DNA of 56,474 nt from Cytobacillus stercorigallinarum (GCF_014836495.1 NZ_JACSQT010000016.1:1-56474); one strand, 5' to 3'; numbered from the stretch's first letter, positions 17,474 through 26,679 are shown. A program made the numbers and translations. Notes: generated by a model from the letters alone, not told the origin.

Positions 17474-19045
17474 TCATATCATCTTTTCGGTTTTTGTACC
17501 GAACATTTTAACAACGATTAAAATCCCAACCATCATCACAATCAAAGCAGCTAATGAAATAAGTACACTTCCACTTACACCCAAAATGATATAAGAGATC
17601 GCTGCAACAACAGCTGCTGTAAAGGCATAAGGAAACTGCGTAATGACATGATCAATCAAATTACTACCTGCACCTGTGGCGGATAAAATAGATGTATCAG
17701 AAATCGGTGAAGCGTGATCTCCGAATACTGCTCCTCCAAGTACAGCTGCCATTGCAGGAATCAACAGGGATATATCCGTTGCTACTGCAATATCACCAGC
17801 TATCGGAAGCAGAATGCCAAATGATCCCCAAGATGTACCTGTACTAAAGGCCATAAGTGCCGCAATAATAAATAGGATAACAGGGATAAAGTCATGACTA
17901 AGATTCGATTGATTAATTACGCTAGCCAAATATTCCCCTGTACCTATTTGACTAATTAAATCTCCGAGTAACCAGGCAAAGATTAAGATTAATACTGAAC
18001 CAAACATAGATTTCATCCCAACCCATGTTGCTTTCAAATAAAACTTATTCGTTAGTTTATCGTCTTTTTTTATTACTTGAGCAAATTGTACGTAAGCAAC
18101 AACTAAACTCAATAATCCTCCGACAATGAGTGACAAGGCCACATCTGTGTTTTCTAATAAGGATACGATTGACAAATTCCCCTCTGCACCACTAATGCCT
18201 GTCCATGCCATCATACTCACTGTCCCTATAAATAAAACAATGATTGGCCAAATAAGATGACCTACAGTCCCTTTCGTACTAGTAGGTAGTTCCTCTTGAA
18301 CCTCGTCTTTCAACTGTTTCTTCTTATCAAATAGAATTCCTTGTTGAATAGCTTGGTTCTCATGTTTCTTCATTGGACCAAAATCAATTTGCCCAACAAC
18401 GATGATAAATACCATTATAATTGCAGCCCATACATAAAAATTTAACGGAATGATTTGCATGAAGGCAGAGAATGCACTATAATCCGTTATTTCATGAGCC
18501 ACTAAAATCGAGCCAATTAAGGCAATAATTGATGCTCCCCAACTCGAGATGGGCGAAATCACACATAAGGGTGCGGATGTAGAATCAATCAAATAGGCAA
18601 GCTTTACACGTGAAACCTTTTGTCGATCTGTAACAGGGCGAGATACTTGTCCGACTGTTAACGCATTAAAATAATCATCTATAAACAAAATCATACCTAA
18701 AACTACGGTTAATAACTGTGCACCCACTCTTGTTTTTACACGCTTCATTGCCCATTCACCAAAAGCACGACTACCACCAGATATTGAAATAAAGGCAGTA
18801 ATGCTACCAAGAATAAGTAAGAATAATAGAATATAAACATTCCAAGTATTTAACCCTTCATCCGTTATAAAAAGTTCTATGAACGACGAGAAAAATATTT
18901 GCAACGTATCTAGCGGTTGATATCCTGCAATTAAGATAGCTGCTGTTAACGCCCCTAAACCAAGGGAGAGAATTACTCTTTTTGTTAGAATAACCAAAAG
19001 CATAGCTACCAAAGGTGGCAGCACAGAAATAAATGTACCTGTCAT
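17474..19045 (-). CDS. NhaC-family transporter, probable lysine exchanger or importer
   Basis: A 523-residue membrane protein with about 12 hydrophobic segments and the NhaC-superfamily motifs LFIDDYFNALTVGQVSRP (about 120-137) and ATGTSWGS-like FSTGTSWGSFGILLP (about 403), plus FGDHASPISDTS (about 440). The family includes Na+/H+ antiporters. The lysine riboswitch directly upstream argues that this member moves lysine, as proposed for the LysW subgroup, rather than only sodium. AGGAGGT precedes the ATG. Monocistronic, ended by its own terminator. Confidence 0.82.
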   Translation of the reverse strand: MTGTFISVLPPLVAMLLVILTKRVILSLGLGALTAAILIAGYQPLDTLQIFFSSFIELFITDEGLNTWNVYILLFLLILGSITAFISISGGSRAFGEWAMKRVKTRVGAQLLTVVLGMILFIDDYFNALTVGQVSRPVTDRQKVSRVKLAYLIDSTSAPLCVISPISSWGASIIALIGSILVAHEITDYSAFSAFMQIIPLNFYVWAAIIMVFIIVVGQIDFGPMKKHENQAIQQGILFDKKKQLKDEVQEELPTSTKGTVGHLIWPIIVLFIGTVSMMAWTGISGAEGNLSIVSLLENTDVALSLIVGGLLSLVVAYVQFAQVIKKDDKLTNKFYLKATWVGMKSMFGSVLILIFAWLLGDLISQIGTGEYLASVINQSNLSHDFIPVILFIIAALMAFSTGTSWGSFGILLPIAGDIAVATDISLLIPAMAAVLGGAVFGDHASPISDTSILSATGAGSNLIDHVITQFPYAFTAAVVAAISYIILGVSGSVLISLAALIVMMVGILIVVKMFGTKTEKMI

Positions 19046-19157
19046 AAAAAAAGACCTCCTATTAGTATAGGAGCTATAGACATGAACGAATGCGTCTCAT
19101 ATCAATTAACGATCAGAGAAAGGTGTCCCCACTTTTCTTTGATCCTTAATTGATAAT

Positions 19158-19410
19158 AAAAAAGAGTAACGATAGAGATTCTATCATTACTCTTCTAGAA
19201 GTAACGTTATTCTCCATCACGACTGTAGCTCCCCATTATGGTTAATATACCTCCATAATGACAGTGTTACTCTTATTTAGAGCAACCCCAACAAATAAAT
19301 ATTGACGTACCTATTTGCTTCGGCAAATCTCCCTTTTATCAATGTTCACTGTTGTCATCCTCACATTGATTACTAATGATGATTTGCGCCTCTACCCCAT
19401 CGGATTGATA
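19158..19410 (-). ncRNA. lysine riboswitch (L box) with intrinsic terminator
   Basis: On the minus strand the leader holds the L-box landmarks in order: GGTAGAGGCGC, TTAGTA, GAGGATGA, AAAGGGAGATTTGCCGAAGC, TTGGGGTTGCTC, ACTGTCAT and GGGGAGCTAC closing P1 (aptamer about 19221-19403). It is followed by the terminator AGAGTAATGATAG / CTATCGTTACTCT with TTTTTT (19193-19158). Lysine binding should favour termination and so switch the transporter off when lysine is plentiful. Confidence 0.9.
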
Positions 19411-19432
19411 AGGCATTATTCAATTGCTATAC

Positions 19433-19461
19433 ATTATATCAAAATATAAATATTTATGCAA
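19433..19461 (-). promoter_or_regulatory. promoter of the lysine-riboswitch transcript
   Basis: Minus-strand TTGCAT (19461-19456), 17-base spacer, TATAAT (19438-19433). The -10 is perfect and the -35 is weak. It would start transcription about 20 bases ahead of the L box. Confidence 0.6.
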
Positions 19462-19521
19462 AACTCTATCAAAACCTTAAATATTCTTAAATTTATTGTT
19501 TTGAAGATATAGTAGGATAAA

Positions 19522-19824
19522 CTATACCATTCTTAATAACGCTTCTCTTCCGCTCATCCCTTTTTTTATTCCTAAATCCTCCGCAGCAAAAGTGACTGAT
19601 TCAAGTGGTGCATCGATTAGCTGCTGAATCGTTTTCACCCCAACTGCTCTTCCAGCAATTACCTTGCGATCTTTTAATTTCTCATTTAATAACGCAACGT
19701 CTAATGCACCACACATGATATATCCTTTATCATTTGATACGACTAACAAATTAGTCTTTGGCAGCTCAACGGATACAGTCATAAACGTATGACCATCCAA
19801 AATAACAGGCTTTAATTCAACCAT
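19522..19824 (-). CDS. yunC: YunC-family protein (DUF1805)
   Basis: A 100-residue soluble protein recognised as YunC by LLVVSNDKGYIMCGALDVALLNEKL and the RAVGVKTIQQLIDAPL segment. The structure of the B. subtilis protein is known but its function is not. AAGGGGGG stands six bases before the ATG. It lies 62 bases after yunF on the same strand, and no terminator is obvious between them, so cotranscription is likely. Confidence 0.85.
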   Translation of the reverse strand: MVELKPVILDGHTFMTVSVELPKTNLLVVSNDKGYIMCGALDVALLNEKLKDRKVIAGRAVGVKTIQQLIDAPLESVTFAAEDLGIKKGMSGREALLRMV

Positions 19825-19885
19825 GACCGTCCCCCCTTCCCTTTAACAATTTATGTTATAGGTAGAGATTCGGTGTACTCTTTCA

Positions 19886-20731
19886 TTAAAATAAACCGAG
19901 TTGTTTTGGAGCTAATCCATCATATTCAATGCCCAATATGTGAAGCATTTCCTTTGCATTATCCGCTGCGTCACCACCAGAATTATTATTAAAAAGCACA
20001 TAGACCTCCTTCGCCTCTTGTTGTAATTGCTTTAATCGGTCTGCCCATTCCAATAATTCCTGGTTATTATAACGGTATAGATATCGAACTTCACGCCAAT
20101 TTGGTTGTTTTTTATTTTGCCACCCATGAACATTTCGACCATGAAACCTGACAAGCACAATTGGGTGACCGCAAGTATGCAACGCAATTGGAACAGACCC
20201 CTCCCCTGCTTGTGGTTCATCACAAACAGTATGTATCCATTTCTCTTCTTTGATAAAATTTAGAGTACCTTCTATAAACGTTTCTTGATACCAAGACTGA
20301 TGTCGAAATTCAACTGCACATGGTATTTCTCCCATTTGCTGTTTACACCAACGTAAATATTGGACATTTTCCTTTTTACAATTAAACCAAGGTGGAAATT
20401 GAAATAGGACCATCGCTAATTTATTTTCTCTTATATAAGGGGCTAGCGAAGCTTTAAAAGCAGCAAACATTTCTTCCTTTGACTCAAATGGAATCTCACC
20501 TCTTTGATGCCCCGTCATCCCTTGATAAGCTTTCACAACAAATTTAAATGAAGCAGGGGTTTCTCTTACCCACTTTTCCCCGTTCCTTTCCGGCTGTACG
20601 GCATAAAAGGAAGCATCAACCTCAACTGTTGGAAAATGAGCGCCATATTCTAATAGTTTATCACGGTTAGATACACGCTCCGTATATAGGCTATCATGAT
20701 CTCCCCATCCAGTAAGACCAATCCTAATCAT
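19886..20731 (-). CDS. yunF: DUF72 TIM-barrel protein YunF
   Basis: 281 residues of the DUF72 family, a TIM-barrel fold of unknown reaction. Visible family features are the N-terminal IGLTGWGDH, TVEVDASFYAVQP (about 36-48), the FQFPPWF strand (about 110), the AVEFRHQSWY block (about 138) and the VRFHGRN strand (about 193). GAGGTG precedes the ATG. Upstream gene of the yunF-yunC pair. I cannot say more about its substrate. Confidence 0.85.
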   Translation of the reverse strand: MIRIGLTGWGDHDSLYTERVSNRDKLLEYGAHFPTVEVDASFYAVQPERNGEKWVRETPASFKFVVKAYQGMTGHQRGEIPFESKEEMFAAFKASLAPYIRENKLAMVLFQFPPWFNCKKENVQYLRWCKQQMGEIPCAVEFRHQSWYQETFIEGTLNFIKEEKWIHTVCDEPQAGEGSVPIALHTCGHPIVLVRFHGRNVHGWQNKKQPNWREVRYLYRYNNQELLEWADRLKQLQQEAKEVYVLFNNNSGGDAADNAKEMLHILGIEYDGLAPKQLGLF

Positions 20732-20833
20732 TCCATCACCTCATCTACCAATCATCTTCATACAGATTATTTTACCTAAAGGATACAACCATAAACAAGA
20801 AAACGCGCAAAAATAAGTGAAAAAGAAATAAAA

Positions 20834-20861
20834 AATAACCCGAACTATTGTTCAGATTATT
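20834..20861 (-). terminator. terminator of the siderophore-uptake genes
   Basis: AATAATCTGAAC / GTTCGGGTTATT with two G-T pairs and a four-base loop, followed on the minus strand by TTTTTTA. It lies 14 bases past the permease stop. Confidence 0.8.
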
Positions 20862-20875
20862 TTTTATTAAACAGA

Positions 20876-22861
20876 TTAACTCGATTTGATTTTGTTTGTT
20901 TTTTTCAATAAATAAAGTAAGTAAGGTGCACCGATTAAAGAAACAATTACTCCTGCTGGTATTTCTTTTGGTGCTAATACTACCCTTCCAAGAAAATCAG
21001 CTGAAATAAGTAAAATTCCGCCAATTACTAAGGTTAATGGCAGTAACTGTAGTAGCTTCGGACCTACCAGTTGCCTAGCAATATGAGGAGCCAGTAAACC
21101 GATAAATCCAATAGCTCCAACCACCGATACACTTATGCTTGACAACATAACAGCTAATATAATCATAAACATACGCATTTTACTTGTTTTCACACCTAGA
21201 CCGATGGATAGTTCATCACTCAATGATAAGATTTCGAATGTATTGGCCATATAGAGAATAACCGGAAATAGTAGCAACGATGTTATCATCACTATTACTA
21301 TATCACTCCAGCTCGTACCATAGGTGCTACCAGCAAGCCATGTCAAAGCTTGTGATGCATGAAGATTAGCACGCACTAATAAAATCTGTATAATAGCAGA
21401 ACCTACCGCAGAGATAGCGACACCCATTAATAATAGAATCATCGGTTGATAACCGCTCCGCGCACTAATAAACAATACAATGCCCATTGTGACAAGTGCA
21501 CCAATTAATGCACCAAATGGAATAAGGACAAAGGGGGCTTGTGGAAAAACAATGAGAACCAACATCGCCACTACACTAGCACCTGAAGTTACACCTAAAA
21601 CAGAAGCATCAGCAAGTGGGTTACGTAAAACAGTCTGCATCATTAAACCGCTAGCCGCCATCATCATGCCAATTCCGAAGCTGACGATCACTCGAGGCAA
21701 GCGAAAATCCCAAACGAAGGTATTATACATCAATTCTCTTGGCAATTCTAAAAGACTAGTGAAACTTGTTCCCCCAAACGAAAGGCTAAGCCCTACTAAT
21801 CCAAGGACGGCGAGAAATATGAGGAAATAAAATCTTTTTACATGCTTAATACGCACTTTCCCCTCTAATGCTCCTCCAGCCGTTCTAGTTTTCCTACTTA
21901 CCTTTAAGGCTAAATATACTAACCAAGGTGCTCCTATAATGGCCGTCATTGCTCCTACAGGTAACTCGGACATACTCGATATCATACGAACAAAGATGTC
22001 AGCACATATGAGTAAGCCTGCACCAACCACTATATTTCCTATTAGCATGGATCGATGCTTTCTAAATCCCATTAGACGCACAATATGTGGAGCCATAATA
22101 CCAACAAAGCCAATTGGGCCTACTACTGTAACAGAGACAGCAGCTAATATAATTGCAATGCCCCAACCTATTAATTTACTAATCATCACATTTTGTCCTA
22201 AGCCTACAGCTACATCTTCCCCCAACAGTAAGGCGTCAAAACGATGACCTATTATAAAGGCAAAAAGAAGAGTAAAAAGAATCCATGGCAAAGCGAATTG
22301 AACACCACTCCAATCAAGCTGTAACAATGTTCCCGCTCCCCATAAAAACAACCCGGACACTTCATTTTCATATATCAGCTGCAGGGCACTAGTAAATGAA
22401 GAAAACAACATGGTTACTATCAATCCAGTTAATGCGATTCTAATAGGATCCAATGCTCTACCTACTAGAAAACTAACAATTAAAGCTGCTATGATCCCCC
22501 CAAGCATCGTCACGAAAAATGGAAAGGCACCCTTTATAGAAGGAAAGAAAATAGAAAAAAGAACAACAAAGAAAAATGCTCCTGCATGAATGCCTAATGT
22601 ACTTGCACTTGCGAGCGGATTTCTTGTCATTGTTTGTAATAACATCCCTGCTACGGCAAGTGCAGCTCCAACTAAACAACCAATTAAAAACCTCGGCATT
22701 CTACTATAAAGGAGAAAATTCAGTTCCTGTTCATTATCCCATACTTCCATCCAAAAGCTGAGTAAACCTGTTGAAGCTTGTCCTTGACTTAAGTGGATGA
22801 GGCCAAGAATAATAAACAAGAACACACATGTCGCAAATAATAAAAAGGGTTTAGCTCTCAT
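20876..22861 (-). CDS. iron-siderophore ABC permease, fused two-domain FecCD/FhuB type
   Basis: 661 residues, double the usual FecCD length. Two homologous halves (about 1-325 and 335-661) each carry the BtuC-fold signature: RMPRFLIGCLVGAALAVAGMLLQ then RNPLASASTLGI in the first, RLPRVIVSFGIGMMMAASGLMMQ-like then RNPLADASVLGV in the second, with GFVG(I/L)(M/L)APHI(V/A)R near each end. One polypeptide thus supplies the whole pore. It starts four bases after the binding-protein stop, with a weak ribosome site, indicating coupling. No ATPase gene accompanies it. Confidence 0.9.
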   Translation of the reverse strand: MRAKPFLLFATCVFLFIILGLIHLSQGQASTGLLSFWMEVWDNEQELNFLLYSRMPRFLIGCLVGAALAVAGMLLQTMTRNPLASASTLGIHAGAFFFVVLFSIFFPSIKGAFPFFVTMLGGIIAALIVSFLVGRALDPIRIALTGLIVTMLFSSFTSALQLIYENEVSGLFLWGAGTLLQLDWSGVQFALPWILFTLLFAFIIGHRFDALLLGEDVAVGLGQNVMISKLIGWGIAIILAAVSVTVVGPIGFVGIMAPHIVRLMGFRKHRSMLIGNIVVGAGLLICADIFVRMISSMSELPVGAMTAIIGAPWLVYLALKVSRKTRTAGGALEGKVRIKHVKRFYFLIFLAVLGLVGLSLSFGGTSFTSLLELPRELMYNTFVWDFRLPRVIVSFGIGMMMAASGLMMQTVLRNPLADASVLGVTSGASVVAMLVLIVFPQAPFVLIPFGALIGALVTMGIVLFISARSGYQPMILLLMGVAISAVGSAIIQILLVRANLHASQALTWLAGSTYGTSWSDIVIVMITSLLLFPVILYMANTFEILSLSDELSIGLGVKTSKMRMFMIILAVMLSSISVSVVGAIGFIGLLAPHIARQLVGPKLLQLLPLTLVIGGILLISADFLGRVVLAPKEIPAGVIVSLIGAPYLLYLLKKTNKIKSS

Positions 22862-22865
22862 AACA

Positions 22866-23834
22866 TTACTTCACTAATGTCTCTTCAACATGAGCAACTA
22901 AAGTTTCCATTGAAAGAACACTACCAAACGTCCAGACACCTGCTCCTACATCATACATCAAGTCTTTTTCTACAAAGTATAAAGAATTCCAAGCTTTGTT
23001 TCCTTCTAAATTACTAAATAACGGATCATCTTTTTGTACAGTATGAAGAAATAAAGCTTCTTCGTACTTAGATACACCCTCTACATTTGTTGTAATAAAA
23101 CCACTCGGCTGTGGATCTTGGTCCTGGATTTTATTCGTCAATCCTATACCTTCAAGTGTATGGCTCACCGTTGAGTTTTCTGTAAATAATCGAAAGGTCG
23201 GTGCTTGATTCGCAGAATAAGCTTGTGTAAAAACAAATTCATTTGTCTTTAATTGAGCTGCAGAAATATTCTCTTTCGCTTCTGCCATTTTTCCCTCTAA
23301 ATGAGCAACTGCCTCATCAGCCTCTTGCTCTTTACCTACTAGCTTACCTGTCTGTTTTAATGTATGTAACATGTAAGCATATAAGTCTTTTTGAGCTTCA
23401 TCTGTCGAACTATCAAAAATCACGACAGGAGCTATTTTTTCAAGGTCCGTTTTAAACTGCTCTTGATATTCCATACCAATAATCACATCAGGCTCTAACT
23501 TTGCTATTTCCTCAATATTTGGTTCTGTCCTTAAACCAATATCCACAACACTATCATCTAATTTAGCATCAATTGTTACCCACTTATTAAACCCCTCTAC
23601 ATCCGCTACTGCAGCTGGTTGTACACCAACAGCTAATAACTCTTCAGCAACGCTCCATTCAAGAGCAACTACTTTTTCCTGAACTCCCTCAAAGCTGCGT
23701 TCACCTGACGCATCTTCAATAACAATGGTTTGATCATTATTATTCTCTTCTCCACTATTACTCACTTCTTCCTTTTGCATACAACCAGTTAAAACAAGAA
23801 CAAATAAAAGCATAATAAAATATAATTTCTTCAT
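22866..23834 (-). CDS. iron-siderophore-binding lipoprotein
   Basis: A 322-residue receptor with signal peptide and lipobox LTGC at residues 15-18. The mature part has the FecB/PBP2_TroA pattern: VIEDASGERSFEG, VVALEWSVAEELLAVGVQPAAVAD (about 55-78) and IEEIAKLEPDVIIGMEYQ (about 105). The FecB-like subgroup usually binds ferric hydroxamate or citrate-hydroxamate siderophores. It feeds the fused permease downstream. A sigma-A promoter and an overlapping Fur box lie upstream, so it should be made only under iron shortage. The exact ligand is not readable. Confidence 0.88.
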   Translation of the reverse strand: MKKLYFIMLLFVLVLTGCMQKEEVSNSGEENNNDQTIVIEDASGERSFEGVQEKVVALEWSVAEELLAVGVQPAAVADVEGFNKWVTIDAKLDDSVVDIGLRTEPNIEEIAKLEPDVIIGMEYQEQFKTDLEKIAPVVIFDSSTDEAQKDLYAYMLHTLKQTGKLVGKEQEADEAVAHLEGKMAEAKENISAAQLKTNEFVFTQAYSANQAPTFRLFTENSTVSHTLEGIGLTNKIQDQDPQPSGFITTNVEGVSKYEEALFLHTVQKDDPLFSNLEGNKAWNSLYFVEKDLMYDVGAGVWTFGSVLSMETLVAHVEETLVK

Positions 23835-23956
23835 TAATCAAAGCTCCATTTCCAAAAAATTTAATTATCACAGTTATTGCATTTAAAATAAAGAAGATTC
23901 CGAAATATTAGCAACTAATCATATTGGAACTTAATTTGTTTTTCCTCTTTTAACAA

Positions 23957-23971
23957 TGATAATCATTCTCA
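23957..23971 (-). promoter_or_regulatory. Fur box of the siderophore-uptake operon
   Basis: TGATAATCATTCTCA on the plus strand matches the Bacillus Fur 7-1-7 consensus TGATAATNATTATCA at all but one position. It abuts the -10 box, so bound Fur would block RNA polymerase. Confidence 0.85.
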
Positions 23972-23999
23972 TTTTAATGTAAAAAATGAAGTTTGGCAA
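23971..23999 (-). promoter_or_regulatory. sigma-A promoter of the siderophore-uptake operon
   Basis: Minus-strand TTGCCA (23999-23994), 17-base spacer, TAAAAT (23976-23971). The Fur box starts at the last -10 base. Confidence 0.75.
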
Positions 24000-24088
24000 T
24001 ACACTATTCATTGCAAACGTTTTTTTAATTAAATCATATAAAATCTCGATTATGTCCTGGGTGAACATTCATAAACAAACACAATGAA

Positions 24089-24116
24089 AACACCCACCTT
24101 CATTGTGGTGGGCGTT
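24089..24116 (-). terminator. terminator of the sigma-B membrane-protein gene
   Basis: AACGCCCACC / GGTGGGTGTT stem (one G-T pair) with an eight-base loop and a TTTCATT tail on the minus strand, 33 bases past the stop. The plus strand has a CCTTTTTA tail, so it may act in both directions. Confidence 0.65.
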
Positions 24117-24149
24117 CCTTTTTATATTTATTTACCCTCAGATGTCCAT

Positions 24150-24296
24150 TTAAGGTCTACGTCTTCCAGTGAATAATTGGAATAATAAAACGACAAGTGC
24201 GATGACTAATAATAGGTGGACAAGTCCTCCTGCGACATCAAAGCTAAATCCCAAAATCCATAAAATAATTAAAATACCGATAATCGTCCAGAGCAT
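24150..24296 (-). CDS. 48-residue Lmo0937-family membrane protein
   Basis: A short gene on the minus strand encoding two hydrophobic helices (about 3-18 and 24-42) joined by FDVAGG, ending in the basic tail TGRRRP. This pattern, starting MLWTIIGILIILWILGFS, is that of the Lmo0937/DUF5670 small membrane proteins. The ribosome site is modest (AAAGGAC seven bases ahead). A perfect sigma-B promoter lies 44 bases upstream and a terminator 33 bases downstream, so it is a complete stress-inducible unit. Biochemical function unknown. Confidence 0.85.
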   Translation of the reverse strand: MLWTIIGILIILWILGFSFDVAGGLVHLLLVIALVVLLFQLFTGRRRP

Positions 24297-24339
24297 TTTA
24301 CATTGTCCTTTCTGTTGTTTATTTGTTCGATACTTTTAA

Positions 24340-24365
24340 ATACCCCAGAAAAAAAACACTTAAAC
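24340..24365 (-). promoter_or_regulatory. sigma-B promoter
   Basis: Minus-strand GTTTAA (24365-24360), 14-base spacer, GGGTAT (24345-24340): both hexamers equal the general-stress sigma-B consensus with accepted spacing. It drives the 48-residue membrane protein, with a leader of about 37 nt. Confidence 0.88.
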
Positions 24366-24455
24366 CTCTCATCCATTCCCTCTCTGTTTAGAATGTTAGA
24401 GAGAAAGGAAAATATAGAATAGTTATTTCACCTATTAATGGAAGAAGGGATACTA

Positions 24456-25760
24456 TTGGTTACACCTGTCGTTTATGATTTTATTGGCATTGGCTTAGGG
24501 CCTTTCAATTTAAGTCTTGCAGCTTTAACTGATCGAGTCAAAGAGATAGATGGATTATTTTTTGAACAAGAAGAGGCGTTTGTTTGGCACCCGGGTATGC
24601 TTATAGAAGGCACTGATTTACAGACACCCTTTTTAGCTGATTTGGTAACATTTGCCGATCCAACCAGTCCATATACATTTATCAATTATCTACATAGTAA
24701 TGAGCGCTTATATGCGTTCTACTTTCTCAACCAATTCACCATACCGCGCAAAGAATATAGTGACTATTGTAATTGGGTAGCCCATCAATTATCACATTGT
24801 TATTTCAATCACCGCGTAACAAATGTGACAGAAACAGAGGATCATCTTTATCAAGTAACCGTAGAGAATCTACTAAAAAAAGAAGTAGCCAACTATTTAA
24901 CAAAAAATCTCATTATCGGAACTGGCAGTATACCAATGGTTCCAAAGGGATTAGATGGAGATTGGATAAACAATGATATTAGTCACTCAAGTGAGTATTT
25001 GTTTCATGAGGAGCAATTGAAAAGTGGTCACTCTGTCACTGTGATCGGTTCTGGTCAAAGTGCATCTGAGATTTTTTACGACTTATTGATGGATCAGAAA
25101 TACCATGATTATGAACTAACCTGGTTTACAAGATCATCAGGCATTTTCCAAAAAGAAGATGCCAAATTAGGGAAAGAATTTTTCTCACCTGAATATATTC
25201 ATTATTTCCATCAACTTGATTTTGACAATCGTCTAGAAGCATTGGATTCTTTAAATCAACTGCGAAATGGAATCGACCCCGAAACTTTAAAGAAAATTTA
25301 TAATCTGCTTTACCATCGCTCTATCAGTGGGGAAAAGCTCAATGTAACCATTCAACCCTTAACAGAAGCGAATAAAATAGAGAAAATAGAGAATACGTAC
25401 CATCTACATTGTCAACAATGGCAGCAGAAGAAAAAATTCATTCACCAAACGGAAAAGGTTGTCTTAGCAACTGGTTATAAACCTGCCCTACCGAATTGGT
25501 TATCGCAATTTGCCAATGAAATCATTTGGGAAGACAATAAACGATTTAAAGTAACGGAAAATTATCAAATTGACTTTAAGAAAAAGAAAACAAATCAAAT
25601 CTATACCTTAACTAATATTGAACATTCACATGGGGCTAGCGCAACAAATCTAGGACTATCTGTTTTCAGAAATCAAAAAATCATCAATTCAATTGCTGGA
25701 AAAGAAATCTATCCAGAACCAACAAAAACGGTTTTTCAACAATTTTCACCGAAACACTAG
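24456..25760 (+). CDS. siderophore-type L-lysine/L-ornithine N-monooxygenase (IucD/SidA family)
   Basis: An FAD- and NADPH-dependent N-hydroxylase that makes the hydroxamate precursor of siderophores. It has FAD motif GIGLGPFNLS near residue 11, a WHPGM segment (about 45), NADPH motif VIGSGQSASEI (about 196) and the terminal ATGY plus SHGASATNLGLSVFRN (about 395). TTG at 24456 is preferred as start: AAGGG stands six bases ahead, whereas the in-frame ATG at 24438 has no ribosome site. About 434 residues. It is alone: no siderophore synthetase adjoins and no Fur box is visible. Substrate (Lys or Orn) undetermined. Confidence 0.85.
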   Translation: MVTPVVYDFIGIGLGPFNLSLAALTDRVKEIDGLFFEQEEAFVWHPGMLIEGTDLQTPFLADLVTFADPTSPYTFINYLHSNERLYAFYFLNQFTIPRKEYSDYCNWVAHQLSHCYFNHRVTNVTETEDHLYQVTVENLLKKEVANYLTKNLIIGTGSIPMVPKGLDGDWINNDISHSSEYLFHEEQLKSGHSVTVIGSGQSASEIFYDLLMDQKYHDYELTWFTRSSGIFQKEDAKLGKEFFSPEYIHYFHQLDFDNRLEALDSLNQLRNGIDPETLKKIYNLLYHRSISGEKLNVTIQPLTEANKIEKIENTYHLHCQQWQQKKKFIHQTEKVVLATGYKPALPNWLSQFANEIIWEDNKRFKVTENYQIDFKKKKTNQIYTLTNIEHSHGASATNLGLSVFRNQKIINSIAGKEIYPEPTKTVFQQFSPKH

Positions 25761-25770
25761 ACAATAAAGA

Positions 25771-25808
25771 CCCTGCTTGATGAGAATCCAATCAGCAGGG
25801 TTTCTTCT
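25771..25808. terminator. bidirectional terminator between the N-monooxygenase and SDR genes
   Basis: CCCTGCTTGAT / ATCAGCAGGG with one bulged base, followed by TTTCTTCTTT on the plus strand. It lies between convergent stops at 25760 and 25809. Confidence 0.8.
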
Positions 25809-26606
25809 TTATTTGAGATTAGCGACAGTGCCTCCATCGACTCTTAAATCTGTTCCAGTAATATAGCTTGCAGCATCACTTACTAAAAACGCCACAGCTG
25901 AAGCAATTTCCGTAGGTTCACCTTCACGTTGCAATGGTGTCTTTTCTAGTAACACCTTCATTTGCTCAGATTGACTAGCTTCCTGTCTACCCATTGGTGT
26001 ATTAATCGTACCAGGAGAAACAGAAACAATGCGCGCTCCTTTCTGTCCCCACTTCCATGCTTGGTCTTCTACAATTAATAAAACCCCTAATTTCGAAAGG
26101 CTATAGGCAGTACCAGCATTTGCTTGATTGAAAGGCTCCATCTTCTCGTGCAGATCTTTAGCCAACGGCGTCTTAAGTATCTCTGTATATGGGCCTTCTT
26201 TTGGCACCATATGTCCACTCATTGAGGAAATACAGACGGCAACTGTCCCTCTTTGTGCGATCTCATAGAAAGCATCTAAAATGATACCCGTTCCTTTTAA
26301 ATTAACATCAAGAATTCTTTCCGCATCAGCCATTGTCGGTGATAATCCCGCTGTATTAATGATCGATTTTAATTCACCTAATGAATCAGCTTTCTGCACC
26401 AATGCTTGGACATTTTCTTGATCTGTTATATCTACTGTTTGATAATGTACATGAGCCATTCCTTTGTCATTTAACTCTAGTTGGGTCTGTTGTAATCTCT
26501 CTTCATTCACATCAGCTAGCAAAAAGATATCTTCCTTGTTTAGCGCTTCTGCAATCGCTTTTCCCATACCACCTGTACCACCAGTTATTACATGAACATT
26601 TGTCAC
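25809..26606 (-). CDS. short-chain dehydrogenase/reductase
   Basis: A 265-residue classical SDR: cofactor loop GGTGGMG (9-15), an acidic D at the end of strand two (LLADVN) suggesting NAD(H), NTAG (about 88), the catalytic serine region CISSMSG and YSLSK (Tyr/Lys) near residue 165, then the [10 protein letters not shown] lid. The start is GTG, seven bases after GGAGGGG. It is divergent from a TetR-type gene that probably controls it. The substrate, perhaps a steroid-like or other secondary alcohol, cannot be inferred. Confidence 0.85.
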   Translation of the reverse strand: MTNVHVITGGTGGMGKAIAEALNKEDIFLLADVNEERLQQTQLELNDKGMAHVHYQTVDITDQENVQALVQKADSLGELKSIINTAGLSPTMADAERILDVNLKGTGIILDAFYEIAQRGTVAVCISSMSGHMVPKEGPYTEILKTPLAKDLHEKMEPFNQANAGTAYSLSKLGVLLIVEDQAWKWGQKGARIVSVSPGTINTPMGRQEASQSEQMKVLLEKTPLQREGEPTEIASAVAFLVSDAASYITGTDLRVDGGTVANLK

Positions 26607-26679
26607 TTAAGTTCCCCTCCGTTATACTTCAAATTACGACTCACTATAATTGTAAAAAAGAAAGCCAATACAAACAAAC

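Noticed and set aside
24297..24455. Fur box for the N-hydroxylase gene
   Set aside because: No sequence close to the 7-1-7 consensus occurs in this spacer; the only good Fur box is at 23957-23971, beyond the small membrane-protein gene and facing the other way.
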